Part shown: positions 17,701 to 25,475 of the stretch, piece after piece
Layout: every line of letters begins with the position of its first letter
Position numbering within the stretch: position 1 is the first letter of the stretch
Source of the DNA: JBFMHP01 sp040752855
Lineage (GTDB): Bacteria > Pseudomonadota > Gammaproteobacteria > RBG-16-57-12
Reading direction: 5' to 3'
Assembly: GCA_040752855.1 (NCBI GenBank)
Contig: JBFMHP010000009.1
Span: 62,001 to 126,000, forward strand
DNA length: 64,000 nt
Notes under the pieces: model-generated
The model's database searches: none
Seen by the model: the letters and a program-made list of their open reading frames with translations, nothing else
Told to the model about the DNA's origin: nothing
Position numbers and translations under genes: made by a program

Positions 17701-19714
17701 CGATGGTCAGGTTGTCATTGAAGGCGACATATTCCTTTTCGGTGTACTCGGAAACCCAGCCGCGATCATCGGTGTACACCCAATAGTCATAGCGATTTTC
17801 GCGCACCAGCTTCACCTCGAGATCCTGGGCCTCGTGCAGCCCGCCCTCCTGGTCGGCCTTGATCACTTCGAAGCCCGCCAGGGTGTTGCCATCGAGCTCC
17901 TGCGCCTTGAACAGCGGCCGGATGCCGATCACGGTGGACGCGGGCCAGACCGTGTAATGGATATCGCGCACCACCGGGCGGCCACCCGATTCGTACAAAC
18001 TGGCCACCAGCTGCACATCGAGCGGTGAACCGACCTCCGACCAATCGCCGGGGACGGTGACGCTGCCCGTGCCGTCACCGCCGAGCTGGATATCCTCCAG
18101 CTCGATGCGGTTGCTCTTATCGCGCTCCTTCACGTCCCCGAACTGATGATCCGGATACGCCTCGAGCGGATGGCGCTGCTGCTTGATGGTCACCAGACTG
18201 CTGAGGCGATTGCCGGAGGCTGGGGCGCCGTAGAGATAGGCGCCTTCCACGGGAATGGTCAATTCGACATCGCGCTCGACAAACCGTGCGCGCTGGGTGC
18301 CGTCATCCAAGGTGAGTTTCATGCGCTCGGGCAGGAACTCCTCGACCTTGAACGGATACTCGCCGACCACCTGCGAGCCGATATAGAGGCGCAGCCACCA
18401 TTTGCCGGTGGCGGCGTTGCTGGAGAGCGTAAATTCATGGTGATAGTAGCCCAGCTCATCGCCATGGAGTGTGGTGTTCTCGGCTTCCTTCTCATCGGCC
18501 CCGGTCAGCACGGCGCGCAACGGCGGGTTGCCGGCCAGCTGGCCGTCGCCATCGCGCAACAGGACATTGAAATCGACCGTCTCGCCCGGGCGATAGAGAT
18601 CGCGCGGGGAATAGACAAAGGCCTCGGTGGCGCGCTGCGGGCGCTTGCCCAGGTCGAAGGCGGACAGATCCAGCGCCGGCGCGGTGAGATCGAGCAGCGC
18701 GATCCGTTCATCCTTCTGCGCCAGCAGCATCCGCGCCTCCGCGGGCGGCTGGAGCAGCGTCCCCTGCCCCGCCGGCGTGGAGCGGCTCTCGCCGATCACC
18801 TTGCCATTGACATCGAGCAGCGACAACTTCACGCCGCCGATCGGCGCGGCCTTGTCCAGCGAATGGGTGAACACATCCAGGCGCTCGGGATAAAAGCGGG
18901 CGTGCAGGCCGATGTCGCTCACCACGAAATAGGTGACTTGATAACTCTCCGGATAACTGCCCGCCGGTTTCATGACCGCCACATACAGCCCCGGCTGGCG
19001 CAGCGCCCGGATATCCTTCACCGGCAGATTGGTGCGGTGCCGCTTGTTCTTCGGCGCCGCCAGATCGAACCGTCCGCTGTGCGCCAGATTCATCATCGAT
19101 TGATACTGTTGCAGGCTCCAGACATCGCCGCGCCGCCCGCCCCAGCTCTGCAGGAACTGCGGGATCTTCTCCGGCTCCACCCGATGGAAGTCGACATCGA
19201 CCGCATTGATATTGATCGTATAGAGCGGCAGCCCCTTGGAGGTATCCAAGGGCAAGACAAAGCCGCTGCTGGCGAAGGCCACATGGCTCTGCAAGTGGCG
19301 CGTGGTCAGCGATTCTTCATAGGTGTCCTTGAGCTGCTTGCCGGTTACCGCGGCGATGCCGCGATACACCGTCACGCTGTAGGTCGTAACCGGTTCGATA
19401 TTGGTGAAATAGGCCGTGGTGCCGCTCTCGGAAAGTATCCACCCGCCCTCCACGCGCGGGCCGTCCTTTTTCGAGACGTTGAGATACTGATCGAAGGGCT
19501 GATCGGGAGCCAGGGGAACGGAGAACGTCACACCGATGGCGGGACCGCTTTCATAACTCACCTCGCTGACATCCACCACCTGAAACGCCATCTTGGCATA
19601 CTGCTGGCGCGCCTTGGCCACATCGAGGGCCACCGACTCCGAGGCAAAAGCACTCAGCAACAATCCCAACACTACTGCACACCACGCCTGCCGGTTCACC
19701 GCCATGTTGAACAT
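14789..19714 (-). CDS. bacterial alpha-2-macroglobulin (thioester type)
   Basis: Bacterial alpha-2-macroglobulins trap attacking proteases in the periplasm and work alongside PBP1C. The 1641-aa protein starts with a signal peptide (VVLGLLLSAFASESVA). It has macroglobulin-like beta domains with the phrase DLYRPGETVDFNVLLRDGDG near 375. The thioester motif GCLEQ has its Cys at about 1150, followed by the alpha/alpha-toroid domain (GGFGLWDN and GGMFAERW). I chose the ATG at 19714, which follows GGGAGGAGCG; a GTG at 19735 would place that ribosome site inside the coding sequence. Unlike E. coli YfhM, I see no clear lipobox. The thioester is intact, so the protein should be active. It overlaps pbpC by 11 bases. 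Confidence 0.93.
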   Translation of the reverse strand: MFNMAVNRQAWCAVVLGLLLSAFASESVALDVAKARQQYAKMAFQVVDVSEVSYESGPAIGVTFSVPLAPDQPFDQYLNVSKKDGPRVEGGWILSESGTTAYFTNIEPVTTYSVTVYRGIAAVTGKQLKDTYEESLTTRHLQSHVAFASSGFVLPLDTSKGLPLYTININAVDVDFHRVEPEKIPQFLQSWGGRRGDVWSLQQYQSMMNLAHSGRFDLAAPKNKRHRTNLPVKDIRALRQPGLYVAVMKPAGSYPESYQVTYFVVSDIGLHARFYPERLDVFTHSLDKAAPIGGVKLSLLDVNGKVIGESRSTPAGQGTLLQPPAEARMLLAQKDERIALLDLTAPALDLSAFDLGKRPQRATEAFVYSPRDLYRPGETVDFNVLLRDGDGQLAGNPPLRAVLTGADEKEAENTTLHGDELGYYHHEFTLSSNAATGKWWLRLYIGSQVVGEYPFKVEEFLPERMKLTLDDGTQRARFVERDVELTIPVEGAYLYGAPASGNRLSSLVTIKQQRHPLEAYPDHQFGDVKERDKSNRIELEDIQLGGDGTGSVTVPGDWSEVGSPLDVQLVASLYESGGRPVVRDIHYTVWPASTVIGIRPLFKAQELDGNTLAGFEVIKADQEGGLHEAQDLEVKLVRENRYDYWVYTDDRGWVSEYTEKEYVAFNDNLTIGAAKRATVEVPVEWGWYRLEVLDSETGMRSSVRFYAGWWYGDGGDKKFSARPDRVELKLDKRHYRAGDVAKVTVIPPYAGEGFLLLEGDKQLFWKPIKAAAAGTVVEVPVDAAWRQHNLYLSAVIFRPGDTATKHLPNRAVGLLHFPLDREGRKLEVSILPEADKVLPETTMKTRVKVAGAQSGAKVMVTLAAVDVGVLNITDFVTPDAHRWFFEPRRYGIDSRDMYGAVIDSLEGGMASQRFGGDADLSRGGKKAQSEVQIVALFSGPVAVNAQGEAEIPMALPDFNGRLRLMALAYGAEQFGSAEQEITVASPIIAEISMPRFLANGDKSTITLDVQNLSGKPQQLSVSVGAQAPLQLSARKQDLTLADNAKVVLSFPLAATDDFGKGALTVDVRNNAKGQEKIDLSRRWSLSVRPPYPAVSRQLRAVLAKNDRITLGAELDGLMASTAEVGLTVSPRPPISLSAHLRQLLHYPYGCLEQTTSSTYPWMFATPDTVTRLNLSDLAAGQVNLAKRTEYLEAGLRRLSTFQLADGGFGLWDNAAAEEHWLTAYVADFITDAREQGVAVDSGMLEKTMQRLTQYVNTNGGMFAERWSQDSAHYRFSYRAYAAYVLSKINRAPLGALRNMYDQNRADAKSGLALVQLGVALIKQGDRARGMRAIEEGLGKPLATDRYYYLGDYGSPLRDTALMAYLLEKEKINVAGRSELIFKLADATAGQQYLSTQERLALFKAGVALSLSENTAWAGELLLGKSAQPVSGLGSYQRLFEGSELKNGLAFRSTSNDKLFAELVVTGYPKQAPAQRLDDIHVVREYYDINGKLLANSSIDGKRALPPLATGEMVVVHLRVSAKRRIPDALLVDLLPAGLELENQNLEHAVKLDRFSIDGMSMAELQSQNQGRVKHQEYRDDRFVAAFDLYEWGYADLFYLARAVTPGTYTVPPVYVEDMYRPYLQGISHTLPDLTIVKARAK

Positions 19715-19810
19715 CGCTCCTCCCAAAAAATACACTTCGTGACGACAATATTGTTCGACTTATAACGACACGTCTTACCCTTCCTTGACGAGGAGCGGGC
19801 GTGCGACGGA

Positions 19811-21094
19811 TCAAGCTCCCGGCTGCCACCCGAGCAAGCCCAGCATGACCATGAATCCAACGACGTAGGCCACTGCCACATGCCAGCCGTGGCGCAGCCA
19901 CAAGCCCACCGATTTGGCCTCCGGATACATATTGGAGAGCGCCACCCCCGCCGATGAACCAAACCAGATCATCGAGCCGCCAAAGCCAACCGCGAAGGCG
20001 AGAAATCCCCAGTCATAGCCGCCCTGGGCCAGGGCGAGCGCCGTCAGCGGAATGTTGTCGAACACGGCCGAGATGAACCCCAGCCCGAACGCGCTCTGCC
20101 AGGAGGGGCTCGGCAATTGTTCCACCGGCATCATCGAAGCGCTGAGCACCAGGGCGAGCAGGAAGAGCGTCCCCTTGAGGCTGGCACCCAGCACCTCCCA
20201 GTCGTGCCGCCGGACGCGCGCGGTCAGAAGGATGGCCGCCCATACCGCCAGGCCGATGGCAGGCACCTGTTCACCGAGTTCGGGCTGGAGCATATTGACC
20301 AAGACGTTCGTGGCCACGGCAAATACGAGGATGAGAAACACGATGCCGATGCGGCCCCAATCCACATGGGTGTGGGCATGCGCGTGTTTGATGATGGGTG
20401 AATACGCCTGTTGCTGCTTGGCGGCGAACACGCCGACGATCAACAAGGCAACGACGGCGGCGACATAGGCGTGAAACACCTCGCCGGGCGCGATACCGCT
20501 GATCCACATCATCGTGGTGGTGGTGTCACCGACCACCGAGCCGGAGCCGCCGGCGTTGGAGGCCGCCACGATCGCCGCCAGAAACCCGATGTGCACCCGC
20601 GCCCGGAACAGCTGGTGCGCCATCGCACCGCCGATCATGGCGGCGGCGATATTATCGAGGAAGCTGGAGATCACGAAGACCAGCGCCAGCAGCACGAAGC
20701 CGCCCTTCCAGTCATCGGGCAGATATTTCGGCAGGATCACCGGCACATGACTTTTTTCGAAGTGGCGCGCCAGGATGCTGAAGCCCATCAGCAGGCAAAA
20801 CAGATTGGCCAATATCACCCACTCATGCCCCACATGACTGAGCAGCCCGACGACGCCCGGACCGGTCTTGAATCCGGTAACCAGCGTTTTGTAAGCGGCG
20901 ATGACCGCCAGGCCGCTGACCGCGACATAGAAGGTGTAATGGTGGAAGACCGCCACGCATACCAGAGTCGCGGCGAACAGAACGAATTCGATCGGGATGC
21001 CGGCGACAACCGCGCCCATCGGCGCCGCCACGGCCGATGACGACATTGCCCACATGCCAACAGCGATGAGGCACAGCAACCAACGCGTCACCAT
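19811..21094 (-). CDS. NhaD/ArsB-superfamily ion transporter permease
   Basis: This 427-aa membrane protein has about 11-12 hydrophobic segments and an N-terminal signal-like segment (LLCLIAVGMWAMSSSAVAAP). Two paired-repeat motifs of the ion transporter superfamily can be seen: VISSFLDNIAAAMIGGAMA near 140 and SAVFDNIPLTALALAQGG near 335. The NhaD-like signature SNAGGSGSVVGDTTTTMMW lies near 178. NhaD proteins exchange sodium for protons, while related families carry citrate or arsenite. The ion cannot be fixed from the sequence. A short His-rich loop (HAHAHTHVDW) near 240 could bind metal. The gene is transcribed away from the CIS operon, with a shared 328-base upstream region. Confidence 0.85.
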   Translation of the reverse strand: MVTRWLLCLIAVGMWAMSSSAVAAPMGAVVAGIPIEFVLFAATLVCVAVFHHYTFYVAVSGLAVIAAYKTLVTGFKTGPGVVGLLSHVGHEWVILANLFCLLMGFSILARHFEKSHVPVILPKYLPDDWKGGFVLLALVFVISSFLDNIAAAMIGGAMAHQLFRARVHIGFLAAIVAASNAGGSGSVVGDTTTTMMWISGIAPGEVFHAYVAAVVALLIVGVFAAKQQQAYSPIIKHAHAHTHVDWGRIGIVFLILVFAVATNVLVNMLQPELGEQVPAIGLAVWAAILLTARVRRHDWEVLGASLKGTLFLLALVLSASMMPVEQLPSPSWQSAFGLGFISAVFDNIPLTALALAQGGYDWGFLAFAVGFGGSMIWFGSSAGVALSNMYPEAKSVGLWLRHGWHVAVAYVVGFMVMLGLLGWQPGA

Positions 21095-21422
21095 AAAGAT
21101 GTACCACTCCAGGCAAAAGGGAAGATCCGGCAGGCCGCTGGCGCGATCTGGATACGGGCTCGCAGCCGGAGCCCATACTATGCCAGCACCGGAGACATTT
21201 AGTCGAGCCGCACGGCTCGAGATCGGCCGCGGTGCAAGCGACGAAGTTGCAAGACGCGTCGAGGCACTGATGGTTTTGTCGCGGACGTTTGCGACGGCGC
21301 CTAAACATGTCTCGCATCACACCCTGACTCAATCGACATAACGTCATCGATGCCGCGCTTGACTTGGCGAACCTGAGCATCTACGCTTTTTTTAAACAAT
21401 ATTTAATAGAAGAAAAATAGAA
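21095..21422. other. divergent intergenic region between the permease and the CIS operon, 328 bp
   Basis: This is the only sizeable non-coding stretch before the CIS operon and must hold its promoter. The last 60 bases are much more AT-rich than the surroundings (TTTTTTTAAACAATATTTAATAG). I see no small gene with a ribosome site and no obvious phage-type attachment site. Confidence 0.5.
21359..21387 (+). promoter_or_regulatory. candidate sigma-70 promoter of the CIS operon
   Basis: TTGACT at 21359-21364 matches the -35 consensus at five of six bases. After a 17-base spacer comes TACGCT at 21382-21387, a poor -10 (three of six). The position, about 35 bases before the first CIS gene, fits. 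No regulator gene or clear operator is visible nearby. Confidence 0.35.
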
Positions 21423-22010
21423 GTGGCCTCATATAAAGGCATTCAAGGTACCCTGGTAGCGTTGGAGAATTTCTTCAAAAGACGCTTGCCCGCCGAACTC
21501 AGCGAAGAGCCAATCAGCGCATCGGTTAGCCTACTCGGAAGCTCGGATATCGCCGACACCCTTACTGGCAACCTGCTCGGCATTTATTTGCACCGGATCA
21601 CCATCGACCCGCATGGGCGTACCCGCCAATTCACTCCCCAAGGCACCAAGCAGAACACGCGCCATTCCGAGCTGCCGGTCAATTTGCACTTCCTGTTGAT
21701 CGCCAACGCCACCAGCCCCACGGTCGAAGCAGATTTGATGTCCTGGGCCATGGTCGAACTCGCCAATGAAAATCAACTGGATATCTCGCACATCTACGAC
21801 ATCGATGACGAATGGGGGCAGCGTGAAATGCTCACCATCGCGCCGGAAGAAATGTCCACCGAGGATTTGATGCGGATATGGGACGTTTTTGAATCCCCCT
21901 ATACCAGCACCGTGCCGTACGTCGCGCGCACGGTGCGCTTGCGTCTGAAAAAACAGCGCACCGAAGGACCCGACGTGGTTACCCGCGTATTCCCGGGGGG
22001 CTCAGTATGA
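21423..22010 (+). CDS. CIS tail terminator/cap protein, DUF4255 (Pvc16/Afp16-like)
   Basis: DUF4255 proteins (Pvc16/Afp16) cap the distal end of the tube and sheath and set particle length. The 195-aa protein has the family's opening, ASYKGIQGTLVALENFF, then GIYLHRITIDPHGRTRQF near 58 and the core HSELPVNLHFLLIANA near 80. It ends in a beta-rich segment, PYTSTVPYVARTVRLRL. The start is a GTG at 21423 with only a weak purine-rich ribosome site (AGAAG). It is the first gene of the operon and overlaps the next by four bases (ATGA). In the Afp cluster this protein is encoded last, so the order here differs. Confidence 0.85.
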   Translation: MASYKGIQGTLVALENFFKRRLPAELSEEPISASVSLLGSSDIADTLTGNLLGIYLHRITIDPHGRTRQFTPQGTKQNTRHSELPVNLHFLLIANATSPTVEADLMSWAMVELANENQLDISHIYDIDDEWGQREMLTIAPEEMSTEDLMRIWDVFESPYTSTVPYVARTVRLRLKKQRTEGPDVVTRVFPGGSV

Positions 22011-22786
22011 AGCCGATCAAGGTGCTTGAAACCAACATCCTGCACGCCAGTGACGTGCTTTACTGGCTCGACGGCAGCAGCGGTGAAACACTTGAGAAAA
22101 TGACGCGCATCCCGGAGACACTCACACTGCAACTCACCACACGACCACGGGATTTGCAGCTGGTCAACGGCCGGGGGAAAACCGCGCTATTGCGCCGCCC
22201 GACCAACGAAATCATCGACGGTATCGCCAGTGATGCTGACAAGCAGATGCCCGTGACCCCCACCTACCCCGTTGCCGGGGTCGTCAGCGATCCGAGCGGA
22301 CGTTTCATCCCGCGCCGATTCAGCATCAACGCCGGTAACGGCGCCGGCCATGCACTGGCAGTCTACCCCTCGCCACTGGGCACGCGCCTTGGCCCCACCG
22401 GCGGTTTGGTCGGCACGCTGCGTTACGCGGCCAGCAACACACCTGTGCCTTGGGCGATGCTCACCCTGATTGTCGACACCACATTGAGCAGCAGCTACAC
22501 CTTCCGGTGCCAAGCCACCGCACAGGGAGATTTCATCATGCCACTGCGGGGCTTGCCTCCCTTGCCGGAAGGAATCGATCACTATTCGGCGGAGCTTGGC
22601 ATCCAAGCACTGCTGACCGCGAGCGGCGATGTGCCGGTCGACCCCGCGGATCTGGTCGCGATGTCATTGGGCCAACTTGAAACGCCGGATGCGTTTTCTG
22701 ACCCGATCAGCTTTGACCTCGTGCCCAACGAAATACGAATCATCCGATCCTCTAACCGGGATCATTTGGCAGTACAACCCCTTTAA
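22007..22786 (+). CDS. CIS-associated hypothetical protein, beta-rich
   Basis: I do not recognise this 259-aa protein. It has no signal peptide or membrane segment. The middle (TYPVAGVVSDPSGRFIPRRF, then GTLRYAASNTPVPWAMLTL and TYTF-like strands) looks like a carboxypeptidase-regulatory or transthyretin-like beta sandwich, with phrases such as TAQGDFIMPL. Its position between the terminator and sheath genes, with a four-base overlap upstream and 24 bases before the sheath gene, suggests a structural or assembly part at the cap end. The N-terminal 70 residues could bind the terminator protein. This is inference from context only. Confidence 0.6.
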   Translation: MKPIKVLETNILHASDVLYWLDGSSGETLEKMTRIPETLTLQLTTRPRDLQLVNGRGKTALLRRPTNEIIDGIASDADKQMPVTPTYPVAGVVSDPSGRFIPRRFSINAGNGAGHALAVYPSPLGTRLGPTGGLVGTLRYAASNTPVPWAMLTLIVDTTLSSSYTFRCQATAQGDFIMPLRGLPPLPEGIDHYSAELGIQALLTASGDVPVDPADLVAMSLGQLETPDAFSDPISFDLVPNEIRIIRSSNRDHLAVQPL

Positions 22787-22810
22787 CCGTCATCAACTAA
22801 GGAGAAGACC

Positions 22811-24952
22811 ATGCCTGAATATCTAGCGCCGGGTGTGTTTGTCGAAGAAGTCAGCTTCCGCGCCAAATCGATCGAAGGAGTGGGCACCAGCGTCGCCGCT
22901 GTGGTCGGCCCCACACGTTTTGGACCGCTGCGCGGCAAGCCGGAGGTCGTGACCAGTTTCGGCGAATTCACCCGCATCTACGGTGATGTTCAAGATCTGT
23001 CACTGGGCGGCGCCTCGGTGCTCAATCACACCGCGATTGCCGCAAAGGCATTCTTTGACGGCGGCGGCAAGCAATTATATGTATCCAGGGTAGGAAACTT
23101 CGGCGCCCCCGACGGCATCGCTTCGGTCGCGGATGCAGCCAACAACGTCACCTTCGAGAGCCGCTTCCCCGGGGCGATGGGCAATTTCACTCTGGAAGTG
23201 GAGTGGCGGGACAGTGAAAATCTGCTGCGCACTGCAGCCACCTCAGCACCCAGTGAAACGGAAATCGTATACATGGAAGCCAAGGGCCTGGCCGCCAGTA
23301 ATCTGGACAACGTGACGGTGCCTGCGAGCGTGACCGCCCCCTTGACTGTCAGGGCGCTGGTACAACGCAGCGGCTCTGATTATTTGATCATGAGTCCGAA
23401 TTTGATCATCAGCGGCGGCGGTGCAACTGCAACCGTTGCCACGGCCGCCGACGCCGCCGTGACGGTGCCGGACCCCACAGGCATCACCTTGACCTTCACC
23501 CGCGTCACGCTGAAACAGCCCACTAACGGTTCGCTCGACGATGGAACCTCCGCCGCCATCATCCTGACCAGTCAATTGGCAACCACCTCGGAACTGTTTG
23601 CTTTGGCTGGAAACAACTGGGGCACCAACACCGCGATCTACGGCACGCTGGATACCGTCAACAATGAATTCGACGTCAGTGCCGCTCCGATCAATCCAGG
23701 TGTCAGCGCATTTTCGCTCCCGCTGGCCGCGCTGGCTGCGGCTCCACAGTCGGTGCGCGCCGTCATGGCCCAGCGTACCTTCAACATCAATGTGCGTTCC
23801 GGCGGCGCCAATGGCCCGGTCGTTTACACCTACGGTAATCTCTCAACCGCTCCGACCGGATCTACCAGCTTGGCGACGGTGCTGGCGGCCAATCCAGAGA
23901 AACGTTACGACCAACTCAGCAGTCCGATCAGTTGCACCTTGGATCCCGCCGCCACGGGGGATGACATCATGAGCGCGCTGATGGAGCTCTTCGATGACGC
24001 TGCCATGAACCCGACGGGCATCAATGTCGAAGGTCCCCGCTATCTCATCACCTTGTCCGGCGGCACGGACGGCAATGCGCCGACGGCGGTCCACTACGGC
24101 GGGGTCAGCGACGAGATCAATGGCAGCACCGGATTTGTCGCGTTGGAGGATATCGAGGATATCTCCATCGTCATGACGCCGGCGGCATCCTCTGATGCCG
24201 TCAATCATCAGGCCATCGTCGCTGAAGTGCAGAAGCACTGCCGCAAGATGCGCTATCGCGTGGGTATCGTTGACAGTCAGGAAAACATGACCTTGTCCGA
24301 GGTGCGCGATTTTCGCTCGAACTTCGATGATTCACGCCTTGCGCTCTATCATCCATGGGTCGTCATTGCCGATCCGCGCGGCGTTGTCAGCACAATCAAC
24401 GCGCCGCCATCAGGTTTCATTGCAGGCGTTTACGCCAACACCGATGTGCAACGCGGCGTACACAAACCGCCAGCGAACGAACCTGTAATCGGCGCGCTGC
24501 GCTTTTCCCAGGACATCAACCGGTTCCAGCAAGAGCTGCTCAATCCCGACGGCATCAACTGCCTGCGCTCCTTCCCCGGCCGCGGCCACCGCGTTTGGGG
24601 CGGACGAACCTTGTCCAGCGATCCGGAATGGAAATACGTCAACGTCCGGCGTTATTTCTTGTATCTGGAACGCTCCATCGAAAAATCCACTCAGTGGGTG
24701 GTGTTCGAACCCAATGGCGAAGCGCTGTGGGACAACGTGCGCGCCACGGTGGAAAGCTTCCTCTACAACGAATGGCGCAACGGCCGTCTGCTGGGCAGCG
24801 ACAAGACATCGTTTTTCGTCCGCTGCGACCGCAGCACCATGACCCAGAATGACATCGATAACGGCCGACTGGTATGTGAGATTGGCGTCGCCGCATTGAA
24901 GCCGGCGGAGTTCGTGATTTTCCGCATCGGCCAGAAAACCGCAGACGCATAA
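22811..24952 (+). CDS. CIS contractile sheath protein
   Basis: The sheath polymerises around the inner tube and contracts to drive it through a target membrane. The 713-aa protein begins MPEYLAPGVFVEEVSFRAKS, the usual sheath N-terminus whose strand links subunits. It has FFDGGGKQLYVSRVG near 78, a long Thr/Ala-rich insertion domain (about 120-400) that should face outwards, and the conserved C-terminal domain from about 545. That domain contains GRGHRVWGGRTLSSDPEWKY, VNVRRYFLYLERSIEKST and FEPNGEALW. It is longer than T4-like or Afp sheaths (about 350-480 aa), owing to the inserted domain. A clear AAGGAG precedes the ATG. Confidence 0.93.
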   Translation: MPEYLAPGVFVEEVSFRAKSIEGVGTSVAAVVGPTRFGPLRGKPEVVTSFGEFTRIYGDVQDLSLGGASVLNHTAIAAKAFFDGGGKQLYVSRVGNFGAPDGIASVADAANNVTFESRFPGAMGNFTLEVEWRDSENLLRTAATSAPSETEIVYMEAKGLAASNLDNVTVPASVTAPLTVRALVQRSGSDYLIMSPNLIISGGGATATVATAADAAVTVPDPTGITLTFTRVTLKQPTNGSLDDGTSAAIILTSQLATTSELFALAGNNWGTNTAIYGTLDTVNNEFDVSAAPINPGVSAFSLPLAALAAAPQSVRAVMAQRTFNINVRSGGANGPVVYTYGNLSTAPTGSTSLATVLAANPEKRYDQLSSPISCTLDPAATGDDIMSALMELFDDAAMNPTGINVEGPRYLITLSGGTDGNAPTAVHYGGVSDEINGSTGFVALEDIEDISIVMTPAASSDAVNHQAIVAEVQKHCRKMRYRVGIVDSQENMTLSEVRDFRSNFDDSRLALYHPWVVIADPRGVVSTINAPPSGFIAGVYANTDVQRGVHKPPANEPVIGALRFSQDINRFQQELLNPDGINCLRSFPGRGHRVWGGRTLSSDPEWKYVNVRRYFLYLERSIEKSTQWVVFEPNGEALWDNVRATVESFLYNEWRNGRLLGSDKTSFFVRCDRSTMTQNDIDNGRLVCEIGVAALKPAEFVIFRIGQKTADA

Positions 24953-24986
24953 GCAACGCTGACCAATCAGGAATGAGGATTCAAAC

Positions 24987-25448
24987 ATGGCACAATTTCG
25001 CGAAACACCCTACGGCGTATTCAACTATCTAGTGAACCTGGGCGACGGGAGCGAGGGTGAAATCCAGGGCGGCTTTTCGGAAGTCTCCGGCCTGAACGCC
25101 GAAGTCACCGTGGCGGAATACCGCGCCGGCAACGCCAAGTTCAATTACGTGAAAAAGATTCCCGCGATCCACAAATCGGGGGACGTCACATTGAAACGAG
25201 GCGTGATCGGCGCTGACAATATCTACACCTGGCTGGATCAGATTCGCGGCGGCGATGTGACGGCCAAGCGCGACGTGGTGATCAAACTGCGCAACGAAGA
25301 CCCGACCAGCACCAGTGCCGTCGTCACTTGGAAGCTGATCAACGCCATGCCGATCAAATGGACCGGGCCCACACTGACCGCCAAAGGCGGCAGTGATGTG
25401 GCGATCGAAGAGCTGGTGCTTTCAGTCGAACACATCATGCAAAGTTAA
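24987..25448 (+). CDS. CIS inner tube protein (gp19/Hcp-like)
   Basis: The 153-aa protein is the main candidate for the hexameric inner tube. It has the T4 gp19-like phrases FRETPYGVFNYLVNL at the start, FSEVSGLNAEVTVAEYR near 29 and DVTLKRGVIGADNIYTWLDQ near 64, and ends AIEELVLSVEHI. Length and motif order match Afp1/Pvc1 and phage tube proteins. GAGGA lies nine bases before the ATG. It directly follows the sheath gene (34-base gap), as expected for the stoichiometric pair. A second tube-like gene (27001) shares the FSEVSG motif. Confidence 0.93.
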   Translation: MAQFRETPYGVFNYLVNLGDGSEGEIQGGFSEVSGLNAEVTVAEYRAGNAKFNYVKKIPAIHKSGDVTLKRGVIGADNIYTWLDQIRGGDVTAKRDVVIKLRNEDPTSTSAVVTWKLINAMPIKWTGPTLTAKGGSDVAIEELVLSVEHIMQS

Positions 25449-25475
25449 TCGTGCTGCCAACGAAGAAGTGATCCG

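Noticed and set aside
21249..21258. GCAAGACGCG shared with 58393-58402 as possible direct repeats bordering the CIS locus
   Set aside because: Only 10 bases, expected by chance at appreciable rate in GC-rich DNA; no integrase or tRNA end is adjacent.
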